From Hemerocallis citrina (taxonomy: Eukaryota > Streptophyta > Magnoliopsida > Asparagales > Asphodelaceae): DNA of 64,000 nt. A program made the position numbers and the translations under genes. The notes beneath the pieces are model-generated. The model was not told the DNA's origin. It did no database searches and saw nothing but the letters and a program-made list of their open reading frames with translations. How positions within the stretch are numbered: the first letter of the stretch is position 1; each line of letters starts with the position of its first letter. Shown piece by piece: positions 1-9,577 of this stretch. The DNA lies in assembly GCA_017893485.1 (NCBI GenBank), contig CM030366.1, positions 203,511,455 through 203,575,454 on the forward strand. Reading direction: 5' to 3'.

Positions 1-30
1 ATTATTGCTAAGTTTGATTTTTCTTGACAG

Positions 31-492
31 TCGATGCTCCACGGACAGCACTTCCACAAGTGTCTGGAGAAGGAGATTACATACGAGCGGAAGCAGAAGG
101 AGAAGTTCCTTCGGGAACTGACCAAGGCGACGGACGACTTCAAGGAGGCTCGGGACATGGTGGTAGTGCATGAGGCCCAGATAGAGTCCTTGGACAAGAT
201 CCATAAGCAGGATCGAGAGGACTTGCTGAAGAAGATCGCGGCCGAGGCGGCGGAGAAGGAGAAGGCGCAGAAGGCCTTGGCGGACTTGGAGGCGGCCTTG
301 GGGGAGACGTTGATGACGGCGCAAGACGAGGCTTATGAGCAGGCCAAGTCTCACTTCAAGTATATTTATCCGGAGTGCAACGTCGACCACCTCGGCTTCG
401 GGTGGAAGCCGGACCTGCCTCCGACCCCAGGGGGTGATGGTGACGACGGAGGCCACCACGAAGAAGAGGTGCACCCCGACCCTCAAGACTAG
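31..492 (+). CDS. terminal exon of antisense coiled-coil ORF inside Tat element
   Basis: A pyrimidine-rich stretch ending in TTGACAG at 30 looks like a 3' splice site. The sequence after it is open to TAG at 490-492, about 153 codons, so upstream exons would lie left of the window. Residues 1-105 are rich in Lys, Glu and Ala with a heptad-like spacing, suggesting a long coiled coil. The tail has an aromatic HLGFGWKP segment and an acidic Gly/His/Asp-rich end. AT-rich sequence that could serve as a 3' UTR follows. It runs opposite to gag-pol, in the place where Tat-type elements carry antisense ORFs. Its function is unknown to me. The splice site is inferred from sequence only. Confidence 0.5.
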   Translation, partial: SMLHGQHFHKCLEKEITYERKQKEKFLRELTKATDDFKEARDMVVVHEAQIESLDKIHKQDREDLLKKIAAEAAEKEKAQKALADLEAALGETLMTAQDEAYEQAKSHFKYIYPECNVDHLGFGWKPDLPPTPGGDGDDGGHHEEEVHPDPQD

Positions 493-655
493 ATGTTTTT
501 GTTTTTTTTTTTTCTTTTTGTTGTAAATGCCCTCGGCGGACTGGCCACCGCAAATTTTGTATCGAACTTTTTGAGATGAAATGAAATATGAAATTTTTTG
601 GGCCGACCCTACAACACTTGCATTTTGTAATACTTGTATTTTTTCCTTTTGGTAG

Positions 656-1075
656 AGGCTGGCTCGCCAACGAAAGTTGGCTCGGGACCGAGAGGCTGCC
701 AAGAATTACTTTTTGAACAAGTCAAGAGAGCTCACTCTAGAGGTGGCTCGTTTGAGAAAAATTGTAGCCGACCGGGACTGGTGGGTTATTGAGAAGGACT
801 GGACGGTCTCGGATACCTCTAGCGGGCGGTCGGCCTCCGAATCTTCTCTTCGCGAGGCCGTCATAGAGAAAGAATTGGAGATTCGCCAGTTGAAGCTCAT
901 ATTGGGTGCCGGTCTTGTTGAAGAGGCAAGTAACTCCACTCCGGGGAGGTTGCTGCCGCCTTCGCCGGTTGCGACACAGCCGGATGATGCGGAGAGCTCG
1001 GTGGTGGGCACGTCCTCCTTGGTCGGAATAGGCGAGCGTCACAGGAGCCCCGAATTCGAGTTCCCGGCCGAGTGA
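656..1075 (+). CDS. second antisense terminal exon in Tat element
   Basis: The sequence TTTTTTCCTTTTGGTAG at 639-655 resembles a 3' splice site. The frame after it is open from 656 to a TGA at 1073-1075, about 139 codons. No ATG opens the frame, so it is best read as a 3' exon rather than a complete gene. The product has an N-terminal Arg/Glu/Leu-rich segment that could be a short coiled coil, then a Ser/Pro-rich tail. A T-rich 3' UTR-like stretch follows. It may be a second antisense gene, or an alternative last exon of the transcript ending at 492. No family was recognised. Confidence 0.35.
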   Translation, partial: RLARQRKLARDREAAKNYFLNKSRELTLEVARLRKIVADRDWWVIEKDWTVSDTSSGRSASESSLREAVIEKELEIRQLKLILGAGLVEEASNSTPGRLLPPSPVATQPDDAESSVVGTSSLVGIGERHRSPEFEFPAE

Positions 1076-1232
1076 GTGAGTTGAGAGCCTTTATTGTATT
1101 TGCGTTTTTATTCATTGAGTTGTAAGCAACGAGTAATGAATAAGATCATTTGTTCTCCGGAGCCTTGATTGCCTCGGATGCCGAGTGTAGCTGACGTGAA
1201 ATCTCCGAAGAGTCGCAATTGACGCGACTGCG

Positions 1233-1760
1233 TCAATAATCGCGACGTTTCGCCTTCCTAGGCATATTTATGGCGACGTTTCGCCTTCCGCCGTTTTCCA
1301 TTCCCAGGCGTAATAAATGAGGCCTCAGGGGGCTATATAATCGCCACCCCCCCTCATTTGACTCGGATGCCTGTTCATGGCGGGCGTCCACAAAATGTAA
1401 TGTTTCCGAGCATCCCGGATCGGAGGCATACCGATCACCCTCGAACAATTCGGGGTACCGGCCGTCAGGGCCATGGGACCCCGGGTTGTTCGTTGGTGAC
1501 CGATCGTTTGGGGTGTTCGGAGAATTCCGAAGCTCGGTGGCTCTTCCGCCGCCCGGGAACAATTTGGGGTTTTGGGCTTTGTCCGTGCCGTAAACCCCGA
1601 GCTGTTCTTGGGCGATAGAGGGGTCGACTGATCTGTTCGAGTCGAGCGAGATAGAACCGCTAGTCTTTGGCCTCCCTGCCATCCTCAAACAGTTCGGGGT
1701 TTAGGTTTTGGCAAAAGCCGTAAACCCCGAGCTGTTCGCGGGTGAGAGGGTGGCCAATAA
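1233..1760. repeat. hairpin-forming repeats in Tat 3' region
   Basis: A motif GCGACGTTTCGCCTTCC occurs twice about 30 bases apart (near 1241 and 1273). Two longer direct repeats (about 1550-1620 and 1680-1745) each contain an inverted pair of the type CAGTTCGGGGTTTA / TAAACCCCGAGCTGTTC, so each can fold into a stem. Shorter relatives occur near 1440 and 1505. No coding sequence is credible here. Confidence 0.6.
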
Positions 1761-1855
1761 TCTGACTCAAGGCTCGGGGCGTCTGCGGAAGGCGGATGCC
1801 TCAAAGCTTAAATAAAAAATTTTCCAATGCTTGGTGAGTGAATAGGCAGAAGGCA

Positions 1856-2871
1856 GCGTCGAGCGTCTCCGCCTAGTGTCAAGGTCGCGGCGCCCTCGGA
1901 GAGGGCACCCGCCTTGCTCGGGATCGACGCCGAGCTCCTGCACTTGTTCTCGTGGAGAGACGGTGCGGGAGTGGCTGGCGAATGTCGCCTCGAGCCTCGG
2001 TTGATGGCCTCCGAGGAGGTCAAACCGAGCGAGGGACGGGTGCCGAGCCCCCACAACGGTGAGAAAGACAACTGCAGGCGTAGCCTAGCCCCGCCGCCGA
2101 GCGTTCAGGTCGCGGTGCCCCCCGGAGGGGACGCCCGCCTTTGCTCGGGGTCGGTGCCGAGCTCCTGTACATGTTCTCGTGGAGAGACGGTGCGGGAGTG
2201 GCTGGCGAATGTCGCCTCGAGTCTCGGTTGATGGCCTCCAAGGAGGTCAAAACGAGCGAGGGACGGGTGCCGAGCCCCCACAACGGTGAGAAAGACAACT
2301 GCAGGCGTAGCGTAGCCCTGCCACCGACCGTTTTAGGTCGCGGTGCCCCCGGAGGGGACGCCCGCCTTGCTCGGGGTCGGTGCCGAGCTTCTGCACTTGT
2401 TCTCGTGGAGAGACGGTGCGGGAGTGGCTGGCGAATGTCGCCTCGAGACTCGGTTGATGGCCTCCGAGGAGGTCAAACCGAGCGAGGGACGGGTGCCGAG
2501 CCCCCACAACGGTGAGAAAGACAACTGCAGGCGTAGCGTAGCCTCGCCGCCGAGCGTTTAGGTCGCGGTGCCCCCGGAGGGGACGCCCGCCCTGCTCGGG
2601 GTCGGTGCCGAGCTCCTGCACTTGTTCTCGTGGAGAGACGGTGCGGGAGTGGCTGGCGAATGTCGCCTCGAGCCTCGGTTGATGGCCTCCGAGGAGGTCA
2701 AACCGAGCGAGGGACGGGTGTCGAGCCCCCACAACGGTGAGAAAGACAACTGCAGGCGTAGCCTAGCCCCGCCGCCGAGCGTTCAGGTCGCGGTGCCCCC
2801 CGAAGGGGACGCCCGCCTTTGCTCGGGGTCGGTGCCGAGCTCCTGCACATGTTCTCGTGGAGAGACGGTGC
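1856..2871. repeat. tandem array, ~226-bp unit, about 4.4 copies
   Basis: The motif GGTCGCGG recurs at about 1882, 2108, 2336, 2561 and 2786, giving spacings of 225-228 bases. Each unit holds the same landmarks in order: GGGGACGCCCGCC, GCTCGGGGTCGGTGCCGAG, TCGTGGAGAGACGGTGCG, GATGGCCTCCGAGGAGGTC and ACAACTGCAGGCGTAGC. Copies differ by scattered substitutions. The last unit stops at GACGGTGCG (2873), where the 55-bp array starts. Open frames across it are artefacts of the GC-rich repeat. Confidence 0.9.
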
Positions 2872-2873
2872 GA

Positions 2874-3390
2874 ACCGAGTCCCACGCTTGTAAGAGAAGC
2901 ATGTTTGGACTCGCGATTTGATCCGAGTGACGACCCCCACGCTTGTAAGAGGAGAGTGTTTGGACTCGCGATTTCATCCGAGTGACGAGCCCGACGCTTG
3001 TAAGAGAAGCGTGGTTGGACTCGCGATTTCATCCGAGTGACGAGCCCCACGCTTGTAAGAGAAGCGTGTTTGGACTCGCGATTTCATCCGAGTAACGAGC
3101 CCCATGCTTGTAAGAGAAGCGTGCTTGGACTCGCGATTTGATCCGTGTGACGAGCCCCACGCTTGTAAGAGAAGCGTGCTTGGACTCGCGATTTCATCCG
3201 AGTGACGAGCCCCACGCTTGTAAGAGAAGCGTGTTTGGACCCGCGATTTCATCCGAGTGACGAGCCCCACGCTTGTAAGAGAAGCGTGTTTGGACCCGCG
3301 ATTTCATCCGAGTGACGAGCCCCACGCTTCTAAGAGAAGCGTGTTTGGACTCGCGATTTCATCCGAGTGACGAGCCCCACGCTTGACAGG
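2874..3390. repeat. tandem array, 55-bp unit, about 9.3 copies
   Basis: The motif CGCTTGTAAGAGAAGCGTG recurs every 55 bases (CGCTTG at 2885, 2940, 2995, 3050, 3105, 3160, 3215, 3270 and 3325, then a partial copy at 3380). Each unit contains a short inverted pair CACGCTT / AAGCGTG. The array runs into the 3' end of pol: the last ~24 codons of the integrase reading frame are encoded by repeat units. Copies are nearly identical, implying recent expansion or homogenisation. Confidence 0.92.
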
Positions 3391-5073
3391 CTTGCCGTCG
3401 GTGTCGGTCAGGCGATAGGTACCCGGTCGTACGACCTCCGAAACCTTATAAGGGCCCTCCCAGTTTGGTGCCAACTTCCTTTTCTGGCCGGGGTTGGATA
3501 CCGCCAGTTTCCGGAGGACAAGATCTCCGAGAGCAATGTTTGTTGGGCGCACCTTCTTGTTATAGAACCTCTCGATTCTTTGCTGGTAGATGTTCCTTCT
3601 GATGGATGACTTTTCCCTGACCTCATCAATAAGGTCCAGGTCTGCTCGCAGTTGCATGGAGTTGCTTGCTTCGTCATAAGCCATAATTCGGGGAGAGGGG
3701 ATGTCTATTTCCAAGGGAATGACGGCCTCAGCGCCGTATGTTAAGTTGAAGGGTGACTCCCCTGTCGGGATTCTTTTTGTTGTTCGGTGGGCCCAGAGAA
3801 CGCTTGGCAGTTCGTCGACCCATAGCCCCTTGGAGGATTTATCGAGTCGCTTCTTGAGTCCGTCGAGGATCTGACGATTCGCGTTCTCTGCCTGTCCGTT
3901 GGATTGGGGATGGCATACCGAAGAGAAGCGCTGCTGGATACCGAGGTCTTTGCAGAACTTGCGGAAATGCTTGCCTGCAAACTGGGTCCCGTTATCCGTA
4001 ACGAGCACTTGGGGGATCCCGAACCGACAGATAATGTGCTTCCAGAAGAATTGTTGAGTCTGCTGCTCGGTGATCGTAACTAGTGGCTCCGCCTCGATCC
4101 ATTTGGTGAAGTAGTCGATGGCAACTATAAGAAACTTTCGTTGCCCCGTCGCCTTGGGAAAAGGGCCTACCAGATCCATCCCCCACATTGCAAAGGGGGT
4201 TGGACTGGCCATGGATCGTAGGTTTGCTTGAGGAACCCTTTTGATGGGCGAGAATCTTTGACAGGGGCCACACTTCTTGACGAGATTTAGAGCGTCCTGC
4301 AGCATGGTGGGCCAGTAGTACCCGTGGTTCAAAGCCTTTCGCGCGAGCGAACGACTTCCCATGTGACACGCGCCAATCCCCTCGTGTAATTCTTTGAGAG
4401 CATATTCGGCTTCATCGGGAGTGAGGCAGCGGAGATAAGGCCGTCCATCCGAGGTGGTGTAGGACCTTTTGAAGAGTGTTGAGTCGATCATTGTGAACCT
4501 TTCCGCTCGGGCCCGGACCCCTCTTGCTTCGGTTCGGTCTTCTGGGAGCTCTCCCTTGACGAGAAATCGCCTAATTAGAGTGGTCCAGTCTTCGGGGGGA
4601 GCTCCATCTTCAATGCACAGGACCTCCGGGATGTCGATACTGGGTTTTAGCATGACCTCGATCAGGACCGTGCGGTCGAGACCTTCGAAGGAAGAGGATG
4701 CCAATTTTGACAAAGCGTCAGCCTGGACATTCTGTTCCCGGGGGATTCTCGAAACAGCCGACTCGTCGAAGGACGATAGTAGGCGTTGAACTACGGCTCG
4801 GTAACGAACCATGCGATCGTCTCGGGCCTCGTACTCCCCGGTGATCTGGTTGACCACGAGCTGGGAGTCGCTGAAAGCCCTGATTTGCCTGGCACCGGCT
4901 TGATGAGCTAGGGTGAGCCCAGCGATCATTGCCTCGTATTCGGCCTCGTTGTTAGAGGCCGGGAAGTTGAGGCGGAGGCAGTACTGCAGAAGAAAACCGT
5001 CTGGGCCTCGAAGGATGATGCCCGCTCCGCTGCCTACCTCGCAGGAGGAACCATCGACGTAAACTTCCCACGT
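3304..5073 (-). pseudogene. Tat pol 3' part: second RNase H and integrase
   Basis: This is the continuation, in the same frame, of the reading frame at 5074-7605 after one TAG stop. It opens with a VYVDGSS motif holding the first catalytic Asp of the second RNase H, followed by NNEAEYEA (catalytic Glu) and FSDSQLVVNQ (Asp). Then comes a tether, an integrase zinc-binding HHCC region (HxxxxH ... CGPCQRF), and the DDE core with Asp in MDLVGP, Asp in VTDNGTQF and Glu in NGQAEN. A GPY-like chromodomain-free tail ends in YRLTDTDGKPVKR, after which the frame runs into the 55-bp array and stops at 3304. All catalytic residues are present. Only the upstream stop and the altered C-terminus mark it as broken. 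Confidence 0.88.
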
Positions 5074-7605
5074 CTAGTCGTTTTCCGTGCTTGCAGGGTG
5101 CTCGGAGATAGTGCACTCCGTAATGAACTCCGCGAGCGCCTGCCCCTTGATGGCTGTTCTGGGCTGATAGCCAATGTCATACTGGCTGAGCTCAATCGAC
5201 CATTTCACGAGTCGACCCGAGCTTTCTGGTTTGTAGAGTACGGCCTTCAGGGGTTGGTCCGTCAGCACTTGGACAGAATGAGATTGAAAATATGGACGGA
5301 GCTTCCGTGCGGCCATGACCAGGGCGTACGCTACTTTCTCCATCCGAGAGTACCTGGTCTCGGCATCGAGCAAGACCTTGCTGACGTAGTATACGGGCTT
5401 CTGTGACCCTTCTTCCTCCCGAACGAGAACAGCGCTGAGCACCTTCTCCGAGGCTGATAGGTAGAGCCAGAGTGGCTCTCCTGGTTCGGGCTTGCTGAGA
5501 AGAGGGGGGTTCGCGAGGTATTCCTTTAACTGGGCGAAGGCCTCTTGCTGTTGGACACCCCATTCGAACCCGTCGGTGCCGCGCAGGACTTTGAAGAAGG
5601 GAAGAGACTTCTCTCCGGACTTGGAGAGGAAACGGCCGATGGCCGCCAGTCTCCCTGTCAGTCGTTGGACTTCTTTGATGTTCCTGGGAGGGGTCATGTC
5701 TAGGATTGCTTGGATTTTTTCGGGGTTCGCTTCGATTCCCCTTTGACTGATAATGAACCCAAGAAACTTTCCCGCGGAGACGCCGAAGGCGCATTTACTC
5801 GGATTAAGTCTCATGTTATGGGTCCGAAGTACCCCAAAAGCCTCCTCCAGATCGGCTACGTGATCCTCCCCCCGCCGGCTTTTGACGAGTGTGTCATCCA
5901 CATACACTTCTATATTGCGTCCGATCTGTTCCTTGAAGACCCGGTTGACGAGCCTCTGGTATGTGGCTCCGGCGTTCTTCAGCCCGAAGGGCATGACTCT
6001 GTAGCAATAGAGCCCCTGGTCTGTGACGAAGGATGTCTTGGCGATGTCGGGAGGGAACATGCGGATCTGGTTGTAGCCTGAAAATGCGTCCATGAAGGAC
6101 AGGAGCTCGTGACCCGATGTTGCATCGACGAGAGCATCGATCCTCGGAAGGGGGAATGGGTCCTTCGGGCACGCTTTATTGAGATCCGTGAAATCAATGC
6201 AGATCCTCCAGCTCCCGCTCGCCTTCTTGACCATGACGACGTTTGCCAGCCACTCGGGGTAGCTGACCTCCTGGATGAAGCGCGCGGCAAGGAGTTTGTC
6301 GACTTCTGCATTAACTGCCTGTTGTCGCTCTGGTGCGAACTTGCGTCGCTTTTGTACCACTGGTTTCGAGCCGGGGATCACGCTGAGTTTATGCATGATG
6401 AGTTCCTTGGAAATTCCGGGCATGTCGGATGGCTTCCAGGCGAACAGATCGACATTGCGCCGGATGCAGGTGATGAGATCGGACTTAAGGCGGGGTGCGA
6501 GGGAGCGACTTACTCGAAATTGTTTTGATGAATCCTCTGTCTCGAAGGAGACATCCTCCAGCTCGTCTGCCGACTCCGGCTCCGGCTGGGTCCTTTGGGG
6601 CTGCATCTCCACGGCGTCGAGGGGAAACACTCCGCTTCCTATTGCTGTCATATAACAGGAGCGAGCGGCTTCCTGGTTCCCTCGGACCACTCCTACCCCG
6701 GTACTGGTAGGGAACTTCATCTTCTGGTGGTAGGCCGAGGGGACAGCCTGGAGAGAGCAGAGGCCCGGTCGACCGAGTATGGTGTTGTAGGCTGCCTTGA
6801 CGTTGACAACCATGAAGTCCATGGACTCGGTTCTCCGGTTCGGGGCCGTGCCAGCCGTGACATCCAGCGTGACGATCCCCTCGATTGTCACCGGGACTCC
6901 AGAAAATCCGTGCAGGGTGTATCCTGCAGGCTTGAGCCTGCTTCGGGGGAGCTTTAGGTTCTCGAAAGCATCGAGGAACAGAATGTTGACCGAGCTCCCG
7001 TTGTCCACAAGAATCCGCCGAGCATCAAAGTTTGCCATGCTGAGATTGATTACGAGGGCGTCGCAATGTGGGAGCCGAACCCCCTCGAGGTCGTCACCCG
7101 AGAATGAGACGGGGAGTGGTTGGATTTGAGGGGGGAGAGGCCCTTGGACGGCGTTAACGTCCCGGATGAACGCCTTGCGGGAGGTGTTAGAATCCCCTCC
7201 CATGGGCCCTCCGTGGACGCAGTGCAATATGGCTTGGCCGTCCGGCTCTTCGAGCTCCTGCTCTGGCCCGGGGAGCTGCAGGGGAGCTCGTGGAGGAGGT
7301 GAGGTTCTCCTGTTCCTCGCATCCCTTTGCGCCCGAGCATCATCCCGCTTATACTCCCGGAGGTACCCTCGCTGAATGAGGGCCTCGATTTCGTCTTTCA
7401 GGGCACGGCAGTGATCTGTGTCGTGACCGTTGTCTTGGTGGAAGCGGCAGTAGAACCGTTGATCCCTTTTCTTGCTAGTGTTGTTGGACGGTCGAGGGGG
7501 ATACTGAACGAGGTCTCTGTCCTCGATCGCCAGGAGTATGGATGACACATTTTGTGTGAGTGGGGTATACCTTTCGAAGCGAGGAACCGGCGGTACCTTC
7601 TTCAT
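5074..7605 (-). pseudogene. Tat gag C-terminus, protease, reverse transcriptase, first RNase H
   Basis: An open frame of 843 codons ends at TAG (5074-5076). In order it shows a nucleocapsid-like Cys/His segment (CRFHQDNGHDTDHC), an aspartic protease with ILVDNGSSVNILF, and an RT with WRICIDFTDLNKACPKDPFPLP, FMDAFSGYNQI and the catalytic YVDD. The first RNase H follows and reads LYLSASEKVLSAVLV. Where active enzymes have Asp it has Ser, as expected in Tat elements that rely on the second RNase H. The frame continues without a shift into the second RNase H and integrase at 3304-5073. The start is arbitrary, because gag and pol appear to be one frame. Confidence 0.92.
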
Positions 7606-8782
7606 GGTGCCCCCGTCCTTCGGAGCCTTTTTCGAAGGCTCGACTTCCTCGGCCTTCCGCTTCCCTTTCCCGAGTGCTTCTCTGGACTCGTCGGGGTTTA
7701 GGGCTTCCTCTGCCCTGATGTACTTCTCGACCCGGTTGAGGAGGTCGGGAAAATCGATCGGGGGCTTCTTTGCCAGAGAAGCTTTCAGCTGTCCATGACG
7801 GACGTTGTGCCGAAACGCCGCGGAGGCGACGCCCGGATCGAGAGAGGAGACCGACCTCGCTTCTGCCGTGAATCTCCGGACAAATGCCCTGAGTGATTCC
7901 CCCCTTCCTGCCTGAGCCCAAGTAAGGAGGCGCTCGTTCTTTCGGCCTTCCAGCTGGTTACAAAATGGGCGAGAAAATTGCCCTCCAGTTGATCAAAGGA
8001 GTAAATGGAGCCGGGGGCGAGTTTCGAGAACCACTCACGAGCCGGACCCCGAAGGGTGGCAGGAAATGCTCGGCACAGCAGAGGATCCGATGCGCTGTGA
8101 ATCATCAAGAGGATTTTGAAACCCTCCATGTGATCAGCAGGATCCCCTTCGCCGTTATAGGTCTCGAATTGTGGGGGTCGGAAGTTCCGTGGTATTTCCG
8201 ATTGGATAATGAGGGCGGAAAAGGGGGGTCGGACAGGTCTGTACCCCTGACGGCTCTGACACCTCCGTCGCCTATGTGATCGATTCGGTCCTCCATTTCT
8301 TGGAGGCGCCTTAGGAGTACGCCATCGGCCTCGGGCTGGATTGTTGAGGAGCGGGAGGCGCTGGCCTCAGCGTCTAACCTGGTTTGGGAACGGCGTGCTT
8401 CCTCCCTGGGGGCCCGTTAGAGAGCCCCAAGGATTTCCCTTCGGAAATCCTGGAACTCCTGTTGAGTGACAGGAGCTCCCTCAGCTCGGGCTGGTTGGAC
8501 CGAAGGTTGCCTCCCGACTCGGCTGAGTGCTGGCCTTCGTTCTTCCGGCGGTGGCCTAGGGTGGTTCGGGGCCGAGTTGGAAGCGGCCCTTTCCCTACTG
8601 CGGTCAGCCTGCCGACTGGAGATTACCCTTCGAAGGTCGGGTTGGATTGGAGGAGTGGGGGCCCACTGGGACCCCTGACGGGAAGCCCTATGCTTTGATG
8701 TGCGCGGCCCGGCGTTGGTATTTGATGGGGGTGTGTCCCGTCGGTTGACGAAGGACGCAGCCCCCTTGCCTTTGGAGGCCAT
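7606..8782 (-). pseudogene. Tat gag (capsid) with one stop and two frameshifts
   Basis: The best start is the ATG at 8782-8780 (MASKGKG). A Pro/Arg/Ser-rich N-terminus reaches a TAA at 8417-8419, then continues in the same frame to about 8240. There a shift moves homology into the frame covering 8129-7930, with a gag-like core (DPADHMEGFK, AREWFSKLAPGSIYSFDQLEGNF). A second shift near 7930 moves it into the frame that joins pol (ESLRAFVRRF, followed by a Lys/Glu-rich linker). The core resembles the retrotransposon gag domain of Tat/Athila-type elements. Three lesions mean no capsid protein can be made. Confidence 0.8.
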
Positions 8783-8850
8783 GGGAGTTCGGCGATCGAG
8801 GTACCTCGGCGGTAGTACTCGGGTCGGGTTCCGAAGTAGCCTTCCCACAG

Positions 8851-8860
8851 ACGGCGCCAA
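8851..8860 (-). other. primer binding site, tRNA-Asp type
   Basis: On the minus strand TTGGCGCCGT begins two bases after the LTR terminus. TGGCGCCGT matches the complement of the 3' end of plant tRNA-Asp, which ends in ACGGCGCCA. Such a site directly inside an LTR fixes the element's orientation and the LTR boundary. Confidence 0.8.
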
Positions 8861-9187
8861 CCTGATGCGGTTTGTTTCTGAGAGACGTGTGGATGCACCA
8901 GGTGTGAGTTCTTACTCGATTTGTATTTGAAGGAGAAAACTGCTAGTCGGACGACCCTCGGCTGGCCGAGCGGTACCTGCGACGGGCTGGTAGTGAGGTG
9001 AATGTCTGGGCTCGGATCAGAGGGCTCGGATCCGAGGTCTAGTGTACCTGCAGACGGTCTCGAAACACCGGGGTTGGTCCCGGTGGCAGACCCTCCGACG
9101 ATCTAGTCAGTCACTAGGATAAAGCAACAGTAACTAGGGTTTTGTGGAGAAAAGATTGATTACCTTTTAAGAAAGGAGAGGGCCTGG

Positions 9188-9195
9188 TATTTATA
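9188..9195 (-). promoter_or_regulatory. LTR TATA box
   Basis: TATAAATA on the minus strand (in CTATAAATACCAGG) sits mid-LTR, where the U3/R boundary is expected. Transcription would start about 25-30 bases further, near 9160, and run leftward into gag. Confidence 0.65.
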
Positions 9196-9285
9196 GGAGT
9201 TTCTAATCGGGTCTAGACCCGTTTGGGGCTGGGCCGGACCCGGTTACCCGATTGGCTGAAGCGGTGGAAAGTCGGGCGGTATAGG

Positions 9286-9363
9286 GCTGACGTGGCAGGC
9301 GCCGGAGTGGTTTCCGGGCTGACGTGGCAGAGCTCCGGGCGGTTTTCCGGCGCTGACGTGGCT
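9286..9363 (-). promoter_or_regulatory. three ACGT-core (bZIP-type) boxes in U3
   Basis: GCTGACGTGGC occurs three times (9286, 9318, 9352), spaced 32 and 34 bases apart and 90-170 bases upstream of the TATA box. On the coding strand each reads GCCACGTCAGC, a CACGTC/TGACG core of the kind bound by plant bZIP factors. Three regularly spaced copies suggest a real enhancer. Confidence 0.55.
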
Positions 9364-9474
9364 GATCTGAAGGATCAGGAAGGACGCGTATCCTGAGGGG
9401 ATCCGGTGGCTCAGGGTGAGCCACGCTTTATTCCTGACCCATATCAGCGCCTGTTTCCCTGCCACCCCCGTGCA

Positions 9475-9504
9475 CTAAGCATTTGATAGTTGTGTCCCAC
9501 TTAC
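9475..9504 (-). CDS. possible last exon of the ALKBH8-like gene
   Basis: On the minus strand TGCACTGCCCTTCAG at 9519-9505 resembles a 3' splice site. The next 30 bases encode nine residues (VSGTQLSNA) and a TAG at 9477-9475, in phase with the upstream exon ending at 10520. The stop lies inside the five bases that would be the Tat target duplication, so the retrotransposon abuts it. The same segment also contains donor-like GTAAGT on both strands, so this could be chance. Plant homologues may have a different tail. Confidence 0.35.
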   Translation of the reverse strand, partial: VSGTQLSNA

Positions 9505-9577
9505 CTGAAGGGCAGTGCAACTTGATCATAGTGGCCAGTAAGTTTTATTGGTTTATATGGGTAGGTGTATCTAGTAT

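Larger units (their letters stand above)
1..9474 (-). mobile_element. Ty3/gypsy Tat-lineage LTR retrotransposon (3' LTR outside window)
   Basis: Read on the minus strand the order is 5' LTR (8863-9474), primer site, gag, protease, reverse transcriptase, RNase H, a second RNase H, integrase, then about 3.3 kb of tandem repeats and antisense exons reaching the left edge. Integrase after RT places it in Ty3/gypsy. A second RNase H after a degenerate first one, together with antisense ORFs downstream of pol, points to the Tat group (Grande/Retand/Ogre relatives). The 3' LTR and polypurine tract are not seen and should lie left of position 1, so the element exceeds 9.4 kb. It is dead as it stands: gag has a stop and two frameshifts, and pol has one in-frame stop. 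Base composition is far more GC-rich than its surroundings. Confidence 0.9.
8863..9474 (-). repeat. 5' LTR of the Tat element
   Basis: It is bounded by TG...CA: the minus strand starts TGCACGGGGGTGG at 9474 and ends CCGCATCA at 8863, beside the primer site. Length is 612 bp. It carries a TATA box and three ACGT-core motifs upstream of it. The flanking five bases at 9475-9479 (CTAAG) would be one copy of the target duplication. The other copy lies outside the window. Confidence 0.85.

Noticed and set aside
1808..2940. Long open frames on both strands over the 226-bp array
   Set aside because: They repeat with the monomer, are GC-driven and have no start or domain. They are by-products of the tandem repeat.
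2874..3390. Regular 55-bp repeats resembling a CRISPR array
   Set aside because: There are no variable spacers, since the whole unit repeats head to tail, and it sits in a plant retrotransposon.
5860..5920. YVDD motif as evidence of a pararetrovirus insertion
   Set aside because: Integrase, LTR and a tRNA-Asp primer site identify an LTR retrotransposon. No movement or coat protein features are present.
9475..9545. Plus-strand exon ending GGCCAGTAAG
   Set aside because: A donor-like site exists, but no acceptor or in-frame partner lies on the plus strand, and a minus-strand reading links to the ALKBH8-like gene.
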